Shown: one piece after another, positions 1 to 8,292 of the stretch | Position numbering within the stretch: the stretch's first letter is position 1 | How the letters are laid out: each line of letters begins with the position of its first letter | Assembly (NCBI GenBank): GCA_902792895.1 | Contig: CADBBK010000027.1 | Location: forward strand, 1-35,361 | Length of the DNA: 35,361 nucleotides | Direction of reading: 5' to 3' | DNA from: an uncultured Bacteroidales bacterium | Lineage (GTDB): Bacteria; Bacteroidota; Bacteroidia; Bacteroidales; Muribaculaceae | Translations under genes and position numbers: made by a program | Notes under the pieces: generated by a model | Database searches by the model: none | What the model saw: only the letters and a program-made list of their open reading frames with translations | Told to the model about the DNA's origin: nothing

Positions 1-35
1 AGACTGAATTCAATCATGTCAAGGAACGATTTGGT

Positions 36-56
36 CCCCTCATTCCGGGGCTTTTT
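36..56 (+). terminator. Possible terminator of the gene upstream of the window
   Basis: CCCC (36-39) and GGGG (47-50) can pair over a 7-nt loop and are followed by CTTTTT. The stem is only 4 bp, so this is a weak call. It would end transcription from a gene to the left of the window before the gcv operon begins. Confidence 0.4.
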
Positions 57-72
57 GATTAATATTTAACTC

Positions 73-91
73 GTCCCGATTTTAACGGGAC
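73..91. promoter_or_regulatory. Perfect 6-bp inverted repeat in the gcvT leader
   Basis: GTCCCG (73-78) and CGGGAC (86-91) are perfect inverted repeats around ATTTTAA, 35 nt before the gcvT start. It could be a leader hairpin, an operator half-site pair, or part of the upstream terminator region. No clean TAnnTTTG promoter box and no glycine riboswitch fold was recognised around it. Confidence 0.4.
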
Positions 92-126
92 ACTAATGAT
101 ATTAACTGATTAAAACCATTAAAACC

Positions 127-1224
127 GTGACTGAAGAAATCAAAGTTACCTGTCTGCATGACAGACACGTTGCGCTAGGCGCTCTCATGTCCCCGTTTGC
201 GGGTTACGACATGCCCATCCAGTATGTAGATATCACCACCGAGCACAACGCTGTTCGCCAGAAGGTGGGTGTTTTTGACGTGTCGCACATGGGCGAGGTA
301 GAGATTACCGGCCCCGATGCCGCCAAGTTCACCAACTACATCTTCACCAATGACATCAACGCCATCAAGGCCGGTCAGATCCTGTACGGCATGATGCTGT
401 ACCCCGACGGCGGCACTGTTGATGACCTGCTGGTTTACCGTGTTGACGACAACGACTATTTCCTGGTGATTAACGCAGCCAATATCGACAAGGACGTGGC
501 TTGGATCATGGAACAGGCCAAGAACTTTGACGTGAAGGTTGACCACCAGAGCGAGCAATACGGCCAGATCGCCGTTCAGGGCCCCGATGCCGAGAAGACC
601 ATGGGTACCGTGCTGGGTATCGACACCACCGACCTGACGTTCTACACGTTCAAGAAAATGGAATATGACGGCAAGACCATCATCGTGAGCCGCACCGGTT
701 ACACCGGCGAGGACGGCTTTGAGGTATATGCCGATCCCGCTATCATCTGCAAGATGTGGGACATGCTCATGGAAGCCGGCGTTCAGCCTTGTGGCCTGGG
801 TTGCCGCGACACCCTGCGCTTTGAGGCCGGTCTGCCCCTGTATGGCGATGAGCTGACCCCTGAGATTTCGCCCATCGCTGCCACCTTCGGCATGTTTGTA
901 AAGCTCGACAAGGAAGGCGGCTTCATCGGCCGCGATGCCTGCGCCCAGCAGAAAGCCGAAGGCACCCCCAAGAAGCTTGTGGGCCTGGAGCTTGAAGGCA
1001 AAGCTATCCCCCGCCATGGCTATGAGGTGCTCGACGGCGAGAACGTCGTGGGTTACATCACCACCGGCTACCACAGCATCACGCTGGACAAGAGCGTAGC
1101 CTTCGCCCTGGTTGACCGCGCCGTTGGCGCCCTGGGCAACACGTTGAACGTGCGCATCCGCAAGAAAGTGTTCCCCGCTACCGTGGTGAAGAAACGCTTC
1201 TATACGCCCAATTACAAGAAGTAA
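127..1224 (+). CDS. gcvT: Glycine cleavage system T protein (aminomethyltransferase)
   Basis: This cytoplasmic enzyme takes the aminomethyl group from lipoyl-GcvH, releases ammonia and gives 5,10-methylene-tetrahydrofolate. Its 365 residues match the usual family length. Visible family blocks are VFDVSHMGE (49-57), the acidic DDLLVY segment with the presumed catalytic Asp near residue 100, GYTGEDGFEV (191-200) and GLGCRDTLRFEAGLPLYG (223-240). The start is a GTG at 127; no in-frame ATG lies before the conserved FAGYDMPIQY segment, so GTG is required. There is no Shine-Dalgarno sequence, as is normal in Bacteroidetes. It is the first gene of a co-directional gcvT-gcvH-gcvPA-gcvPB-lpdA cluster that supplies every component of the pathway. 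Confidence 0.97.
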   Translation: MTEEIKVTCLHDRHVALGALMSPFAGYDMPIQYVDITTEHNAVRQKVGVFDVSHMGEVEITGPDAAKFTNYIFTNDINAIKAGQILYGMMLYPDGGTVDDLLVYRVDDNDYFLVINAANIDKDVAWIMEQAKNFDVKVDHQSEQYGQIAVQGPDAEKTMGTVLGIDTTDLTFYTFKKMEYDGKTIIVSRTGYTGEDGFEVYADPAIICKMWDMLMEAGVQPCGLGCRDTLRFEAGLPLYGDELTPEISPIAATFGMFVKLDKEGGFIGRDACAQQKAEGTPKKLVGLELEGKAIPRHGYEVLDGENVVGYITTGYHSITLDKSVAFALVDRAVGALGNTLNVRIRKKVFPATVVKKRFYTPNYKK

Positions 1225-1294
1225 CCGATTTTCGGCAATAAAAACGGATTTTCTAAAGAACATAATATTAACTAACTAATTAATTTATAACACA

Positions 1295-1675
1295 ATGAGT
1301 AAGATTATCGAAGGACTCTATTACAGCGAGTCACATGAGTATGTAAAGGTAGAAGGCGATTTCGGCTTCATTGGTATCACCGACTATGCACAGCACGAGC
1401 TGGGCAACGTGGTTTATGTTGACATGCCCGAGGTTGACGACGAGGTTACCGCAGGTGAGGACTTTGGCGCTGTTGAGAGCGTGAAGGCTGCCAGCGACCT
1501 GATGTCGCCCGTTAGCGGCACCGTTGTCGAGGTAAACGAAGCCCTCGAGGACGAGCCCGGCCTGATCAACAAGGACGCCTTTGAGAACTGGATCATCAAG
1601 GTTGAGCTGAGCGACAAGAGCGAGCTCGACAGCCTGATGGATGCAGCCGCCTACAAGGACATGATCGGCGAGTAA
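1295..1675 (+). CDS. gcvH: Glycine cleavage system H protein (lipoyl carrier)
   Basis: A small lipoylated shuttle protein that carries the aminomethyl intermediate from the P protein to the T protein and is reoxidised by the L protein. The 126 residues cover the whole single-domain lipoyl fold. The lipoylation motif is FGAVESVKAASDL, with the modified lysine at K64. The ATG at 1295 follows a 70-nt A/T-rich spacer after gcvT that holds no obvious terminator, so co-transcription is likely. The spacing to gcvPA (57 nt) contains a 7-nt tandem repeat, described separately. No lipoate ligase or lipoyl synthase gene is nearby, so lipoylation must be supplied from elsewhere in the genome. Confidence 0.97.
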   Translation: MSKIIEGLYYSESHEYVKVEGDFGFIGITDYAQHELGNVVYVDMPEVDDEVTAGEDFGAVESVKAASDLMSPVSGTVVEVNEALEDEPGLINKDAFENWIIKVELSDKSELDSLMDAAAYKDMIGE

Positions 1676-1679
1676 TTCA

Positions 1680-1707
1680 GAGTCAGGAGTTAGAAGTTAG
1701 GACTTAA
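1680..1707. repeat. Four 7-nt tandem units between gcvH and gcvPA
   Basis: The units are gagtcag, gagttag, aagttag and gacttaa. They are the reverse-complement form of the ctaactc units at 33646-33680. The array is followed at 1708-1723 by CCGACAACTGAAAACT, which occurs identically at 32878-32893. This points to a family of short intergenic repeats. Confidence 0.6.
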
Positions 1708-1732
1708 CCGACAACTGAAAACTAATAGATAA

Positions 1733-3079
1733 ATGAGTTATAAATTTTTTCCGCACACCGACGATGAGATGCAAGCCATGCTCAGCACGGCAGGCGTCAA
1801 GTCGCTGGACGACCTCTATCAGGACGTGCCTCAGGAGCTCCAACTCAAGAAGGAGTATGAGCTGCCCGAGTCGATGAGCGAACTGGAGGTGCGCCGTTTC
1901 TTTGATGAGCTGGGTATGGGAAACATCACCATGCGCACCTTCCTGGGCGCTGGTTACTATGACCACTACAGCCCCGCCGTCGTTCAAGACATCCTGAAGC
2001 GCAGCGAGTTCCTCACCGCCTACACGCCTTATCAGGCCGAGATTTCGCAGGGTACCCTGCAGTACATCTTTGAGTACCAGAGCATGATGACCGAGCTGAC
2101 GGGCATGGAAGTGAGCAACGCTTCGATGTACGACGGCACGACCGCCACTGCCGAGGCCATGATGATGGCTGTCGCCAACGCCAAGAAGCGCAAACGCGTG
2201 CTGGTGAGCGAGACCATCAGCCCCTATGTGCTGCGCGTGGTGAAGACCTATGCCAAGTACCAGAGCATCCAGATCGACATGATTCCCGCCAACGGTGGTG
2301 TGATGGACCATGAGGCCCTGAAGGTGGAACTGGAGAAGGACGACGTGGCCGGCGTTATCGTTGCTACGCCCAACTTCTACGGTATCCTCGAGGACTACAC
2401 CGGTGTTGCCGAGATGTGCCACGAGCACAAGGCACTGCTCATCATGCACTGCGTAGCCACTGCTCTGAGCGTTGTCAAGACTCCCGCTGAATGGGGTGCC
2501 GACATCGCTGTAGGTGACGGCCAGAGCCTGGGTATCCCCCTGAACTATGGCGGTCCCTACGTGGGCTTCCTGTGCACGACCAAGAAACTGATCCGCAAGA
2601 TGCCGGGCCGCATCGTTGGTGCCACCGTGGATGCCGACGGCAAGCGCGCCTTCGTCCTCACGCTCCAAGCCCGCGAGCAGCACATCCGCCGCGAGAAGGC
2701 CACGAGCAACATCTGCTCCAACCAGAGCCTGATGGCGCTGTACGTGACCATCTACATGGGCCTGATGGGTGCCAAGGGACTGAAAGAGGTGAATGCCATC
2801 AGCTACAGCAACGCCCACTACCTGGCCGAGAGCCTGGTGAAGACGGGTCTGTTCGAGATGGCTTATCCCGACAAGCCCTTCCTCAACGAGTTTGCCGTGA
2901 AGACCAAACTCGACATCGAGGAATTGCAGGAATACTGCAACGAGGAGTACCTGCAGTGCGGTCTCAAGATTGCCGACGACACCTTGCTGATCGCCGTGAC
3001 CGAGACCTACAGCCGCGAGGACTGTGACGACCTTGTTGACGCATGTGTAACCTATAACGAAGAAAAGGAGGGCAAGTAA
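1733..3079 (+). CDS. gcvPA: Glycine dehydrogenase (decarboxylating) subunit 1
   Basis: The N-terminal half of the P protein. With GcvPB it decarboxylates glycine in a PLP-dependent reaction and loads the methylamine group on lipoyl-GcvH. Its 448 residues are the usual length of a separate alpha subunit. It begins with FFPHTDDEMQAML, typical of GcvPA, followed by the MGNITMRTFLGAGYYDHY segment and the conserved LNYGGPYVGFL segment. The PLP lysine is on the other subunit, as expected. The stop is 3 nt from the gcvPB ATG, so translation is probably coupled and the two chains made in equal amounts. A split P protein contrasts with the single ~950-residue GcvP that I recall from several Bacteroides species. 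Confidence 0.96.
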   Translation: MSYKFFPHTDDEMQAMLSTAGVKSLDDLYQDVPQELQLKKEYELPESMSELEVRRFFDELGMGNITMRTFLGAGYYDHYSPAVVQDILKRSEFLTAYTPYQAEISQGTLQYIFEYQSMMTELTGMEVSNASMYDGTTATAEAMMMAVANAKKRKRVLVSETISPYVLRVVKTYAKYQSIQIDMIPANGGVMDHEALKVELEKDDVAGVIVATPNFYGILEDYTGVAEMCHEHKALLIMHCVATALSVVKTPAEWGADIAVGDGQSLGIPLNYGGPYVGFLCTTKKLIRKMPGRIVGATVDADGKRAFVLTLQAREQHIRREKATSNICSNQSLMALYVTIYMGLMGAKGLKEVNAISYSNAHYLAESLVKTGLFEMAYPDKPFLNEFAVKTKLDIEELQEYCNEEYLQCGLKIADDTLLIAVTETYSREDCDDLVDACVTYNEEKEGK

Positions 3080-3082
3080 GTT

Positions 3083-4567
3083 ATGAATAACACTTTTTAC
3101 GGTAAACTCATATTTGAGTTGTCACAACATGGCCGTCAGGGTTATTCCCTGCCCGAGAACAGGTGTGCCGAGTACCAGATGAGCGACCTCCCCAAGGGCC
3201 TGATGCGTGAAAACGCTCCCCTGCTGCCCGAGGTGGACGAGCTGAGCGTGGTGCGTCACTACACCAACATGAGCAACAACAACTTCGGTGTGGACACGGG
3301 CTTCTATCCCCTGGGTTCCTGCACGATGAAGTACAACCCCAAAATCAACGAGGAGATTGCCGCTCACCGCGAGTTTACGGGTCTGCACCCCCTGCAGAAC
3401 CCCGAGACCGCCCAGGGTGCCCTGGCCGTCTATTACTTCCTGCAGACCAGCCTGGCCGAGATTTCGGGCCTGAGTGAGTTTACGCTGAACCCCTATGCCG
3501 GAGCCCACGGTGAGCTGACCGGCCTGATGATCATGCGCGGTTACCACCTGGAGCGTGGCGACGTGAAGCGCACCAAAGTCATCATTCCCGACAGTGCCCA
3601 CGGCACCAACCCCGCCAGCTCGGCTGTCTGCGGCCTTGACGTTGTGGTTGTAAAGAGCCGTCCCGACGGCACCGTCGATGTGGACGACCTGCGTCCGCTG
3701 CTCGACGACACCGTTGCCGGCATGATGATGACCAACCCCAACACGCTGGGTATCTTTGAGCAGAACATCGGCGTTATCGCCAAGGCTGTCCATGATGCCG
3801 GTGGCCTGATGTACTATGACGGCGCCAACCTCAACCCCATGCTGGGCAAGGTGCGTCCCGGTGACATCGGCTTTGACATCATGCACATCAACCTGCACAA
3901 GACCTTCTCGACGCCTCATGGCGGCGGTGGCCCCGGTAGCGGTCCCGTCGGCGTGCGTGCCGGACTGGAGCACCTGCTCCCCAACCCCCGCGTCGTGAAA
4001 GTGGAGACCGAGGACTACGACTACTTCAAGCTGGAGTGCAGCGACCAGTCCATCGGCAGTATCAGCGGTCACCTGGGCAACTTCGGTGTGATGATGCGCG
4101 CCCTGGCCTACATCCTGACCCTGGGCCGTGACCAGCTCAAGTGGGTAGGTCCGCTGGCTACGCTCAATGCCAACTACATCAAGGAATCGCTGAAGGACGT
4201 GTACGAGCTGCCCATCGGCGGTGTGTGCAAGCACGAGTTTGTCTATGACGGCCTGAAGGACAAGTCCACCGGTGTGACCACGCTCGACGTGGCCAAGCGC
4301 CTGCTGGACTATGGCTTCCATGCTCCCACCATCTACTTCCCGCTGCTGTTCCACGAGGCCCTCATGGTAGAGCCCACCGAGAACGAGAGCAAGCAGACGC
4401 TCGATGAGTTCATCCGCATCATGCGCGTGATTGCTCAGGAGGCAAAGGATGATCCCGAGATGGTGAAGACGGCTCCGCACAACACGCCCGTTCGTCGCCT
4501 CGACGACACCCAGGCCGCCCTGCATCCCATCGTGACCTGGCGCGAGCTTGTTGCTGACAACCAATAA
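3083..4567 (+). CDS. gcvPB: Glycine dehydrogenase (decarboxylating) subunit 2
   Basis: The PLP-bearing half of the P protein. The 494 residues contain the Schiff-base lysine K273 in DIMHINLHKTFSTPHG, followed by the glycine-rich GGGGPGSGPVGV stretch that holds the cofactor phosphate. Early conserved blocks are GFYPLGSCTMKYNPK (74-87) and HPLQNPE. It starts 3 nt after gcvPA, which supports an obligate two-subunit enzyme. No frameshift or homology break explains the split; the two reading frames are cleanly separated by a stop and a new ATG. Downstream, a 25-bp-arm inverted repeat (4591-4655) separates it from lpdA and may lower or uncouple lpdA expression. Confidence 0.97.
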   Translation: MNNTFYGKLIFELSQHGRQGYSLPENRCAEYQMSDLPKGLMRENAPLLPEVDELSVVRHYTNMSNNNFGVDTGFYPLGSCTMKYNPKINEEIAAHREFTGLHPLQNPETAQGALAVYYFLQTSLAEISGLSEFTLNPYAGAHGELTGLMIMRGYHLERGDVKRTKVIIPDSAHGTNPASSAVCGLDVVVVKSRPDGTVDVDDLRPLLDDTVAGMMMTNPNTLGIFEQNIGVIAKAVHDAGGLMYYDGANLNPMLGKVRPGDIGFDIMHINLHKTFSTPHGGGGPGSGPVGVRAGLEHLLPNPRVVKVETEDYDYFKLECSDQSIGSISGHLGNFGVMMRALAYILTLGRDQLKWVGPLATLNANYIKESLKDVYELPIGGVCKHEFVYDGLKDKSTGVTTLDVAKRLLDYGFHAPTIYFPLLFHEALMVEPTENESKQTLDEFIRIMRVIAQEAKDDPEMVKTAPHNTPVRRLDDTQAALHPIVTWRELVADNQ

Positions 4568-4590
4568 ACTCCTGCCACTTGGAGATTACT

Positions 4591-4655
4591 CACGCTAAGT
4601 CGCCAAGACGCTAAGTTTTCCATTCTTATTCTTAGCGACTTTGCGACTTAGCGTG
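4591..4655. repeat. Long palindromic repeat between gcvPB and lpdA
   Basis: The left arm 4591-4615 (begins CACGCTAAGTCGCC) and right arm 4631-4655 (ends GACTTAGCGTG) are inverted copies with 23 of 25 positions matching, around a 15-nt loop. The stem would be long enough to attenuate or terminate transcription and is followed by GGGGTTTTGTT. A single related arm is found at 25511-25535. It resembles a REP-like or MITE-like palindromic element. Confidence 0.8.
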
Positions 4656-4697
4656 GGGTTTTGTTAGACTCATTAGAAATCATTTAGAGAAACCACT

Positions 4698-6035
4698 ATG
4701 TTTGACATTATTATTATAGGTGCCGGCCCTGGCGGTTACGAGACCGCTGCCGACGCTGCAGCCCATGGCTTGACCGTCGCTATCGTTGAGCGTGACCAGA
4801 TGGGTGGTACCTGCCTGAACCGCGGTTGCATCCCCACCAAGGCCCTGTGCCGCAATGCCGAGGTCATCAACCTGATGCGCGAAGCCGAAGTATGGGGCGT
4901 GAAGACCGGTGAGATGGCATTTGACTATGCACCCGTGTTTGAGCGCAAAGAGGCTGTCGTCAAGCAACTGCGTGAAGGTGTTGAATCGCTGATGGGCGCT
5001 CCCGGCATCACCGCCATCAAGGGCGAAGCCGCATTGAAGGATGCTAACACCGTCGTGGTGAATGGTGAGGAATACCAAGCCAAGAACATCATCATTGCAA
5101 CCGGTTCGGCACCTCGCGGTCTGCCCATCGAAGGGGCTGACCTGGCCATGACCAGCGACGACATCCTGGCGATGGAAACCCTGCCCAAGAGCCTGTGCAT
5201 CGTGGGTGGAGGCGTCATCGGCATGGAGTTTGCCGCCGTGTTCAGCACATTTGGTGTCGAGGTGACCGTCATCGAGTACTGCAAGGAGATTCTGCCCCCG
5301 TTTGACAAAGACGTGGCCAAGCGCCTGAAGAGTGTGCTGAGCAAGCGTGGCATCAAGATCATCACCAGCGCCGCCGTGAACGGTATCACGCAGGGCGAGG
5401 ACGGCATGACCGTGACCTATGAGCTCAAGGGCAAACCCCAGAGCGTGACCTGCGAGAAGGTGCTGATGTCCGTAGGACGCCAGCCCGTGCTTCCGCAAGG
5501 TCTTGACGCCGTGGGCGTTGCCGTGGGCCGCCGCGGCATTGAGGTGGACGACAACATGATGACCAACGTCAAGGGTGTTTACGCCATCGGTGACGTGAAC
5601 GGTCGCATGATGCTCGCCCATGCCGCCAGTGCCCAAGGTCAGCGTGCGCTGCACGCCATCCTGGGCAAAGCCGACGACATCAAGCTCGACATCGTTCCCA
5701 GTGCCGTGTTCACCGTGCCCGAGTTGGCCATGGTGGGCCTGACCGAGGAACAGTGCGCCGAGAAGGGCCTTGACGTGACCGTGAAGAAGTCCTTCTTCCG
5801 CAGCAACGGTAAGGCAGTCGCCATGAACGAGACCGACGGCCTGCTGAAGATGATTGTCGACAATACGACGCGCCAGATTGTGGGTTGCCACATCTGCGGA
5901 GCCCATGCTGCCGACCTCATCCAGGAAGTGGTTACCGCCATGAATGCCGGTGCTACCGTTGACCTGCTGGCCCGCAGCATCCATGGTCACCCCACCCTGA
6001 GTGAGGTGATGCTTGCCGCTGCCCGACAGTTCTAA
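4698..6035 (+). CDS. lpdA: Dihydrolipoyl dehydrogenase (L protein)
   Basis: An FAD flavoprotein that reoxidises dihydrolipoyl-GcvH with NAD+; it may also serve 2-oxoacid dehydrogenase complexes. The 445 residues show, in order, the FAD-binding IIIIGAGPGGYE (5-16), the redox disulfide C39/C44 in TCLNRGCIPTK, the NAD-binding VGGGVIGMEFA segment, the second FAD motif YAIGDVNGR, and the C-terminal HGHPTLSEV that supplies the catalytic His-Glu pair to the partner subunit. Its position after gcvPB supports a role in glycine cleavage. It starts at the ATG at 4698, about 130 nt after gcvPB and just past the palindromic repeat, and is followed by a strong terminator that closes the cluster. Confidence 0.96.
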   Translation: MFDIIIIGAGPGGYETAADAAAHGLTVAIVERDQMGGTCLNRGCIPTKALCRNAEVINLMREAEVWGVKTGEMAFDYAPVFERKEAVVKQLREGVESLMGAPGITAIKGEAALKDANTVVVNGEEYQAKNIIIATGSAPRGLPIEGADLAMTSDDILAMETLPKSLCIVGGGVIGMEFAAVFSTFGVEVTVIEYCKEILPPFDKDVAKRLKSVLSKRGIKIITSAAVNGITQGEDGMTVTYELKGKPQSVTCEKVLMSVGRQPVLPQGLDAVGVAVGRRGIEVDDNMMTNVKGVYAIGDVNGRMMLAHAASAQGQRALHAILGKADDIKLDIVPSAVFTVPELAMVGLTEEQCAEKGLDVTVKKSFFRSNGKAVAMNETDGLLKMIVDNTTRQIVGCHICGAHAADLIQEVVTAMNAGATVDLLARSIHGHPTLSEVMLAAARQF

Positions 6036-6072
6036 ACCCCTCATGCAAGCCACAGGCTTGCAATATGACAAC

Positions 6073-6110
6073 ACGCCACCCGTAGCCAATAGAGCGGGTG
6101 GCGTATTTTT
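6073..6110 (+). terminator. Strong intrinsic terminator after lpdA
   Basis: ACGCCACCCG (6073-6082) pairs perfectly with CGGGTGGCGT (6095-6104) over a 12-nt loop and is followed by ATTTTT. This is the clearest classical terminator in the window and marks the end of the gcv cluster. Confidence 0.92.
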
Positions 6111-6175
6111 GCCCAAATCAACGGGATGGGGGCAAAATAGTGATGACTGAAAACGGAGAAGTGAAAAGTTTTTTG

Positions 6176-6183
6176 TATCTTTG
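6176..6183 (+). promoter_or_regulatory. -7 box of the uvrB operon promoter
   Basis: TATCTTTG matches the Bacteroidetes TAnnTTTG -7 element, 23 nt before the uvrB ATG. No good TTTG lies 19 nt upstream, so the -33 region is weak. Confidence 0.65.
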
Positions 6184-6206
6184 TAGGTTAAACAAGAGAA
6201 ACGACA

Positions 6207-8279
6207 ATGGAGTATAAACTGCATAGCGATTATGAACCGACGGGCGACCAGCCGCAGGCGATTGCCGAACTGGCCGGTGGTGTGAACGACGGCGTGCCCT
6301 TCCAGACGCTGCTGGGCGTAACGGGCTCGGGCAAGACGTTTACCATGGCCAATGTCATCGCCCGCACGGGACGTCCCACCCTCGTCCTGTCGCACAACAA
6401 GACGCTGGCAGCGCAGCTGTATGCCGAGTTCAAGAGCTTCTTCCCCGAGAACGCGGTGCACTACTTCGTGTCCTACTACGACTACTACCAGCCCGAGGCC
6501 TACATTCCCTCAACCGACAAATATATCGAGAAAGACCTTGCCATCAACGACGAGATTGAGCGGTTGAGGCTCTCGACAGTGACAGCACTGCTGTCAGGCC
6601 GCCGCGATATCGTGGTCGTGTCAAGCGTGTCGTGCCTGTACGGCATGGGCAACCCCGAGGACATCACCGCCAATGCCATCGAGCTCAAAGTGGGTGACCA
6701 GATCGGGCGCGACGAGCTGCTTCACCGCCTGGTGGATGCATTATACTCCCGCAACGACGCCGAACTGAAGATGGGCACTTTCCGTGTCAAGGGCGACACC
6801 GTTGACGTGTTCCTGAGCGATGAGGATATCATGCTGCGCATCATCTTCTGGGGCAATGAGATAGAACGCATCCAGCTGCTCGACAGCGATACGCAGCTGC
6901 CCACCGAGGACGTCGAGGGCTTCAAAATATTCCCCGCCAACATCTTTGTCACCACCAAGGAGCGCATGCGTGCCGCCATGGGCCAGATTGACCTGGACCG
7001 CGAAAACCAGGTAGCGGCATTTGCCCGTGAGAACCGCTTTGCCGAGGCCAAGCGACTGAACGAACGCGTGACCTATGACATGGAGATGATGCGCGAGGTG
7101 GGTTACTGCTCCGGCATTGAGAACTACAGCCGCTATTTTGACGGCAGGCGTCCCGGCATGAGGCCTTTCTGCCTGCTGGACTACTTCCCCGAAGACTATC
7201 TCACCATTATCGACGAGAGCCACGTGACTGTGCCCCAAATCCGCGCCATGTACGGCGGCGACCAGTCGCGCAAGACCAACCTGGTGCATTACGGATTCCG
7301 TCTGGAGGCCGCATTGGACAACAGGCCGCTGAGGTTTGAGGAATTTGAGCAGATGACGCACCAGACCATCTATGTGAGCGCCACGCCAGCCGACTACGAG
7401 CTGAACAAGAGCGAGGGCATCATCACCGAGCAACTGATTCGCCCGACAGGTCTGCTGGACCCGCAAATCATCGTGCGCCCCTCCCAAGGTCAGGTCGATG
7501 ACCTGGTCGAGGAAATCCAACTGCGCATCGAGCGCGGCGAGCGCACCCTGGTGACCACGCTGACCAAACGCATGGCCGAGGAACTGAGCGATTACCTCAA
7601 GCGGCTGGACATCCGCACCGCCTATATGCACAGCGACGTCGAGACGCTGGAGCGCATTGAAATCATCGACAACCTGCGCGCCGGGGCCATTGACGTGCTC
7701 GTGGGCGTGAACCTGCTGCGAGAAGGCCTTGACCTGCCCGAGGTGTCGCTTGTCGCCATCCTCGATGCCGACAAGGAAGGTTTCCTGCGCAGCCGCCGCT
7801 CGCTGACGCAGACGGCAGGCCGCGCCGCCCGCAACTTGAACGGCACCGTCATCATGTATGCCGACCACATCACCGACTCGATGCGCCAAACCATCGACGA
7901 GACCGAACGCCGCCGCAGCCTGCAACTCAAGTACAACGAGGAGCACGGCATCACGCCGACCGCCATCATCAAGGCCCGCACCGCCATCATCGGCCAGGAT
8001 ACCGACATGCATCATCCGACAACTCCCAGCCGCCACAGTCAGACGCCCATGCCCGCAGGCAATGCGCCCACCATGCGTTATACCGAGGAATTTGACGGCA
8101 GCGCCGGCGTTGCTGCCGATCCCGTTGTCGCCTACATGAGCGGCAAGGACATGCAAGCCGCCATCGACCGCCTGAAGACGCAGATGATTGAAGCCGCCAA
8201 GCGGATGGACTTTCTGGAGGCCGCCCAGTACCGCGACGAGATTCTCAAACTCGAAGAGATGCTGAAAGAGAAAGAATAG
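6207..8279 (+). CDS. uvrB: UvrABC excinuclease subunit B
   Basis: The damage-verification helicase of nucleotide excision repair. It is loaded by UvrA, inserts a beta-hairpin into DNA and recruits UvrC. The 690 residues are full length. Visible elements are the Walker A GVTGSGKTF (K43), the aromatic hairpin FVSYYDYYQPEAY (87-99), the DESHVT Walker B region near residue 340, helicase motifs ending in QTAGRAARN, and a C-terminal UVR coiled coil (about 650-685) with RMDFLEAAQYRDEI. It is the first gene of an apparent operon with the YgiQ-family gene 13 nt downstream and the PAP2 gene after that. Confidence 0.98.
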   Translation: MEYKLHSDYEPTGDQPQAIAELAGGVNDGVPFQTLLGVTGSGKTFTMANVIARTGRPTLVLSHNKTLAAQLYAEFKSFFPENAVHYFVSYYDYYQPEAYIPSTDKYIEKDLAINDEIERLRLSTVTALLSGRRDIVVVSSVSCLYGMGNPEDITANAIELKVGDQIGRDELLHRLVDALYSRNDAELKMGTFRVKGDTVDVFLSDEDIMLRIIFWGNEIERIQLLDSDTQLPTEDVEGFKIFPANIFVTTKERMRAAMGQIDLDRENQVAAFARENRFAEAKRLNERVTYDMEMMREVGYCSGIENYSRYFDGRRPGMRPFCLLDYFPEDYLTIIDESHVTVPQIRAMYGGDQSRKTNLVHYGFRLEAALDNRPLRFEEFEQMTHQTIYVSATPADYELNKSEGIITEQLIRPTGLLDPQIIVRPSQGQVDDLVEEIQLRIERGERTLVTTLTKRMAEELSDYLKRLDIRTAYMHSDVETLERIEIIDNLRAGAIDVLVGVNLLREGLDLPEVSLVAILDADKEGFLRSRRSLTQTAGRAARNLNGTVIMYADHITDSMRQTIDETERRRSLQLKYNEEHGITPTAIIKARTAIIGQDTDMHHPTTPSRHSQTPMPAGNAPTMRYTEEFDGSAGVAADPVVAYMSGKDMQAAIDRLKTQMIEAAKRMDFLEAAQYRDEILKLEEMLKEKE

Positions 8280-8292
8280 CAATCACAGAGCA

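Noticed and set aside
1-126. Glycine riboswitch upstream of gcvT
   Set aside because: The 126 available bases do not show the conserved paired-aptamer sequence; only two small hairpins are seen.
3122-4564. 480-residue open frame opposite gcvPB
   Set aside because: Antisense shadow of gcvPB; composition dominated by His, Val, Gly and Gln with no motif.
4680-6461. 593-residue open frame on the minus strand opposite lpdA and uvrB
   Set aside because: It lies antisense to two certain genes, is rich in His/Gly/Val/Leu as expected from a shadow frame in GC-rich DNA, and matches no family I recognise.
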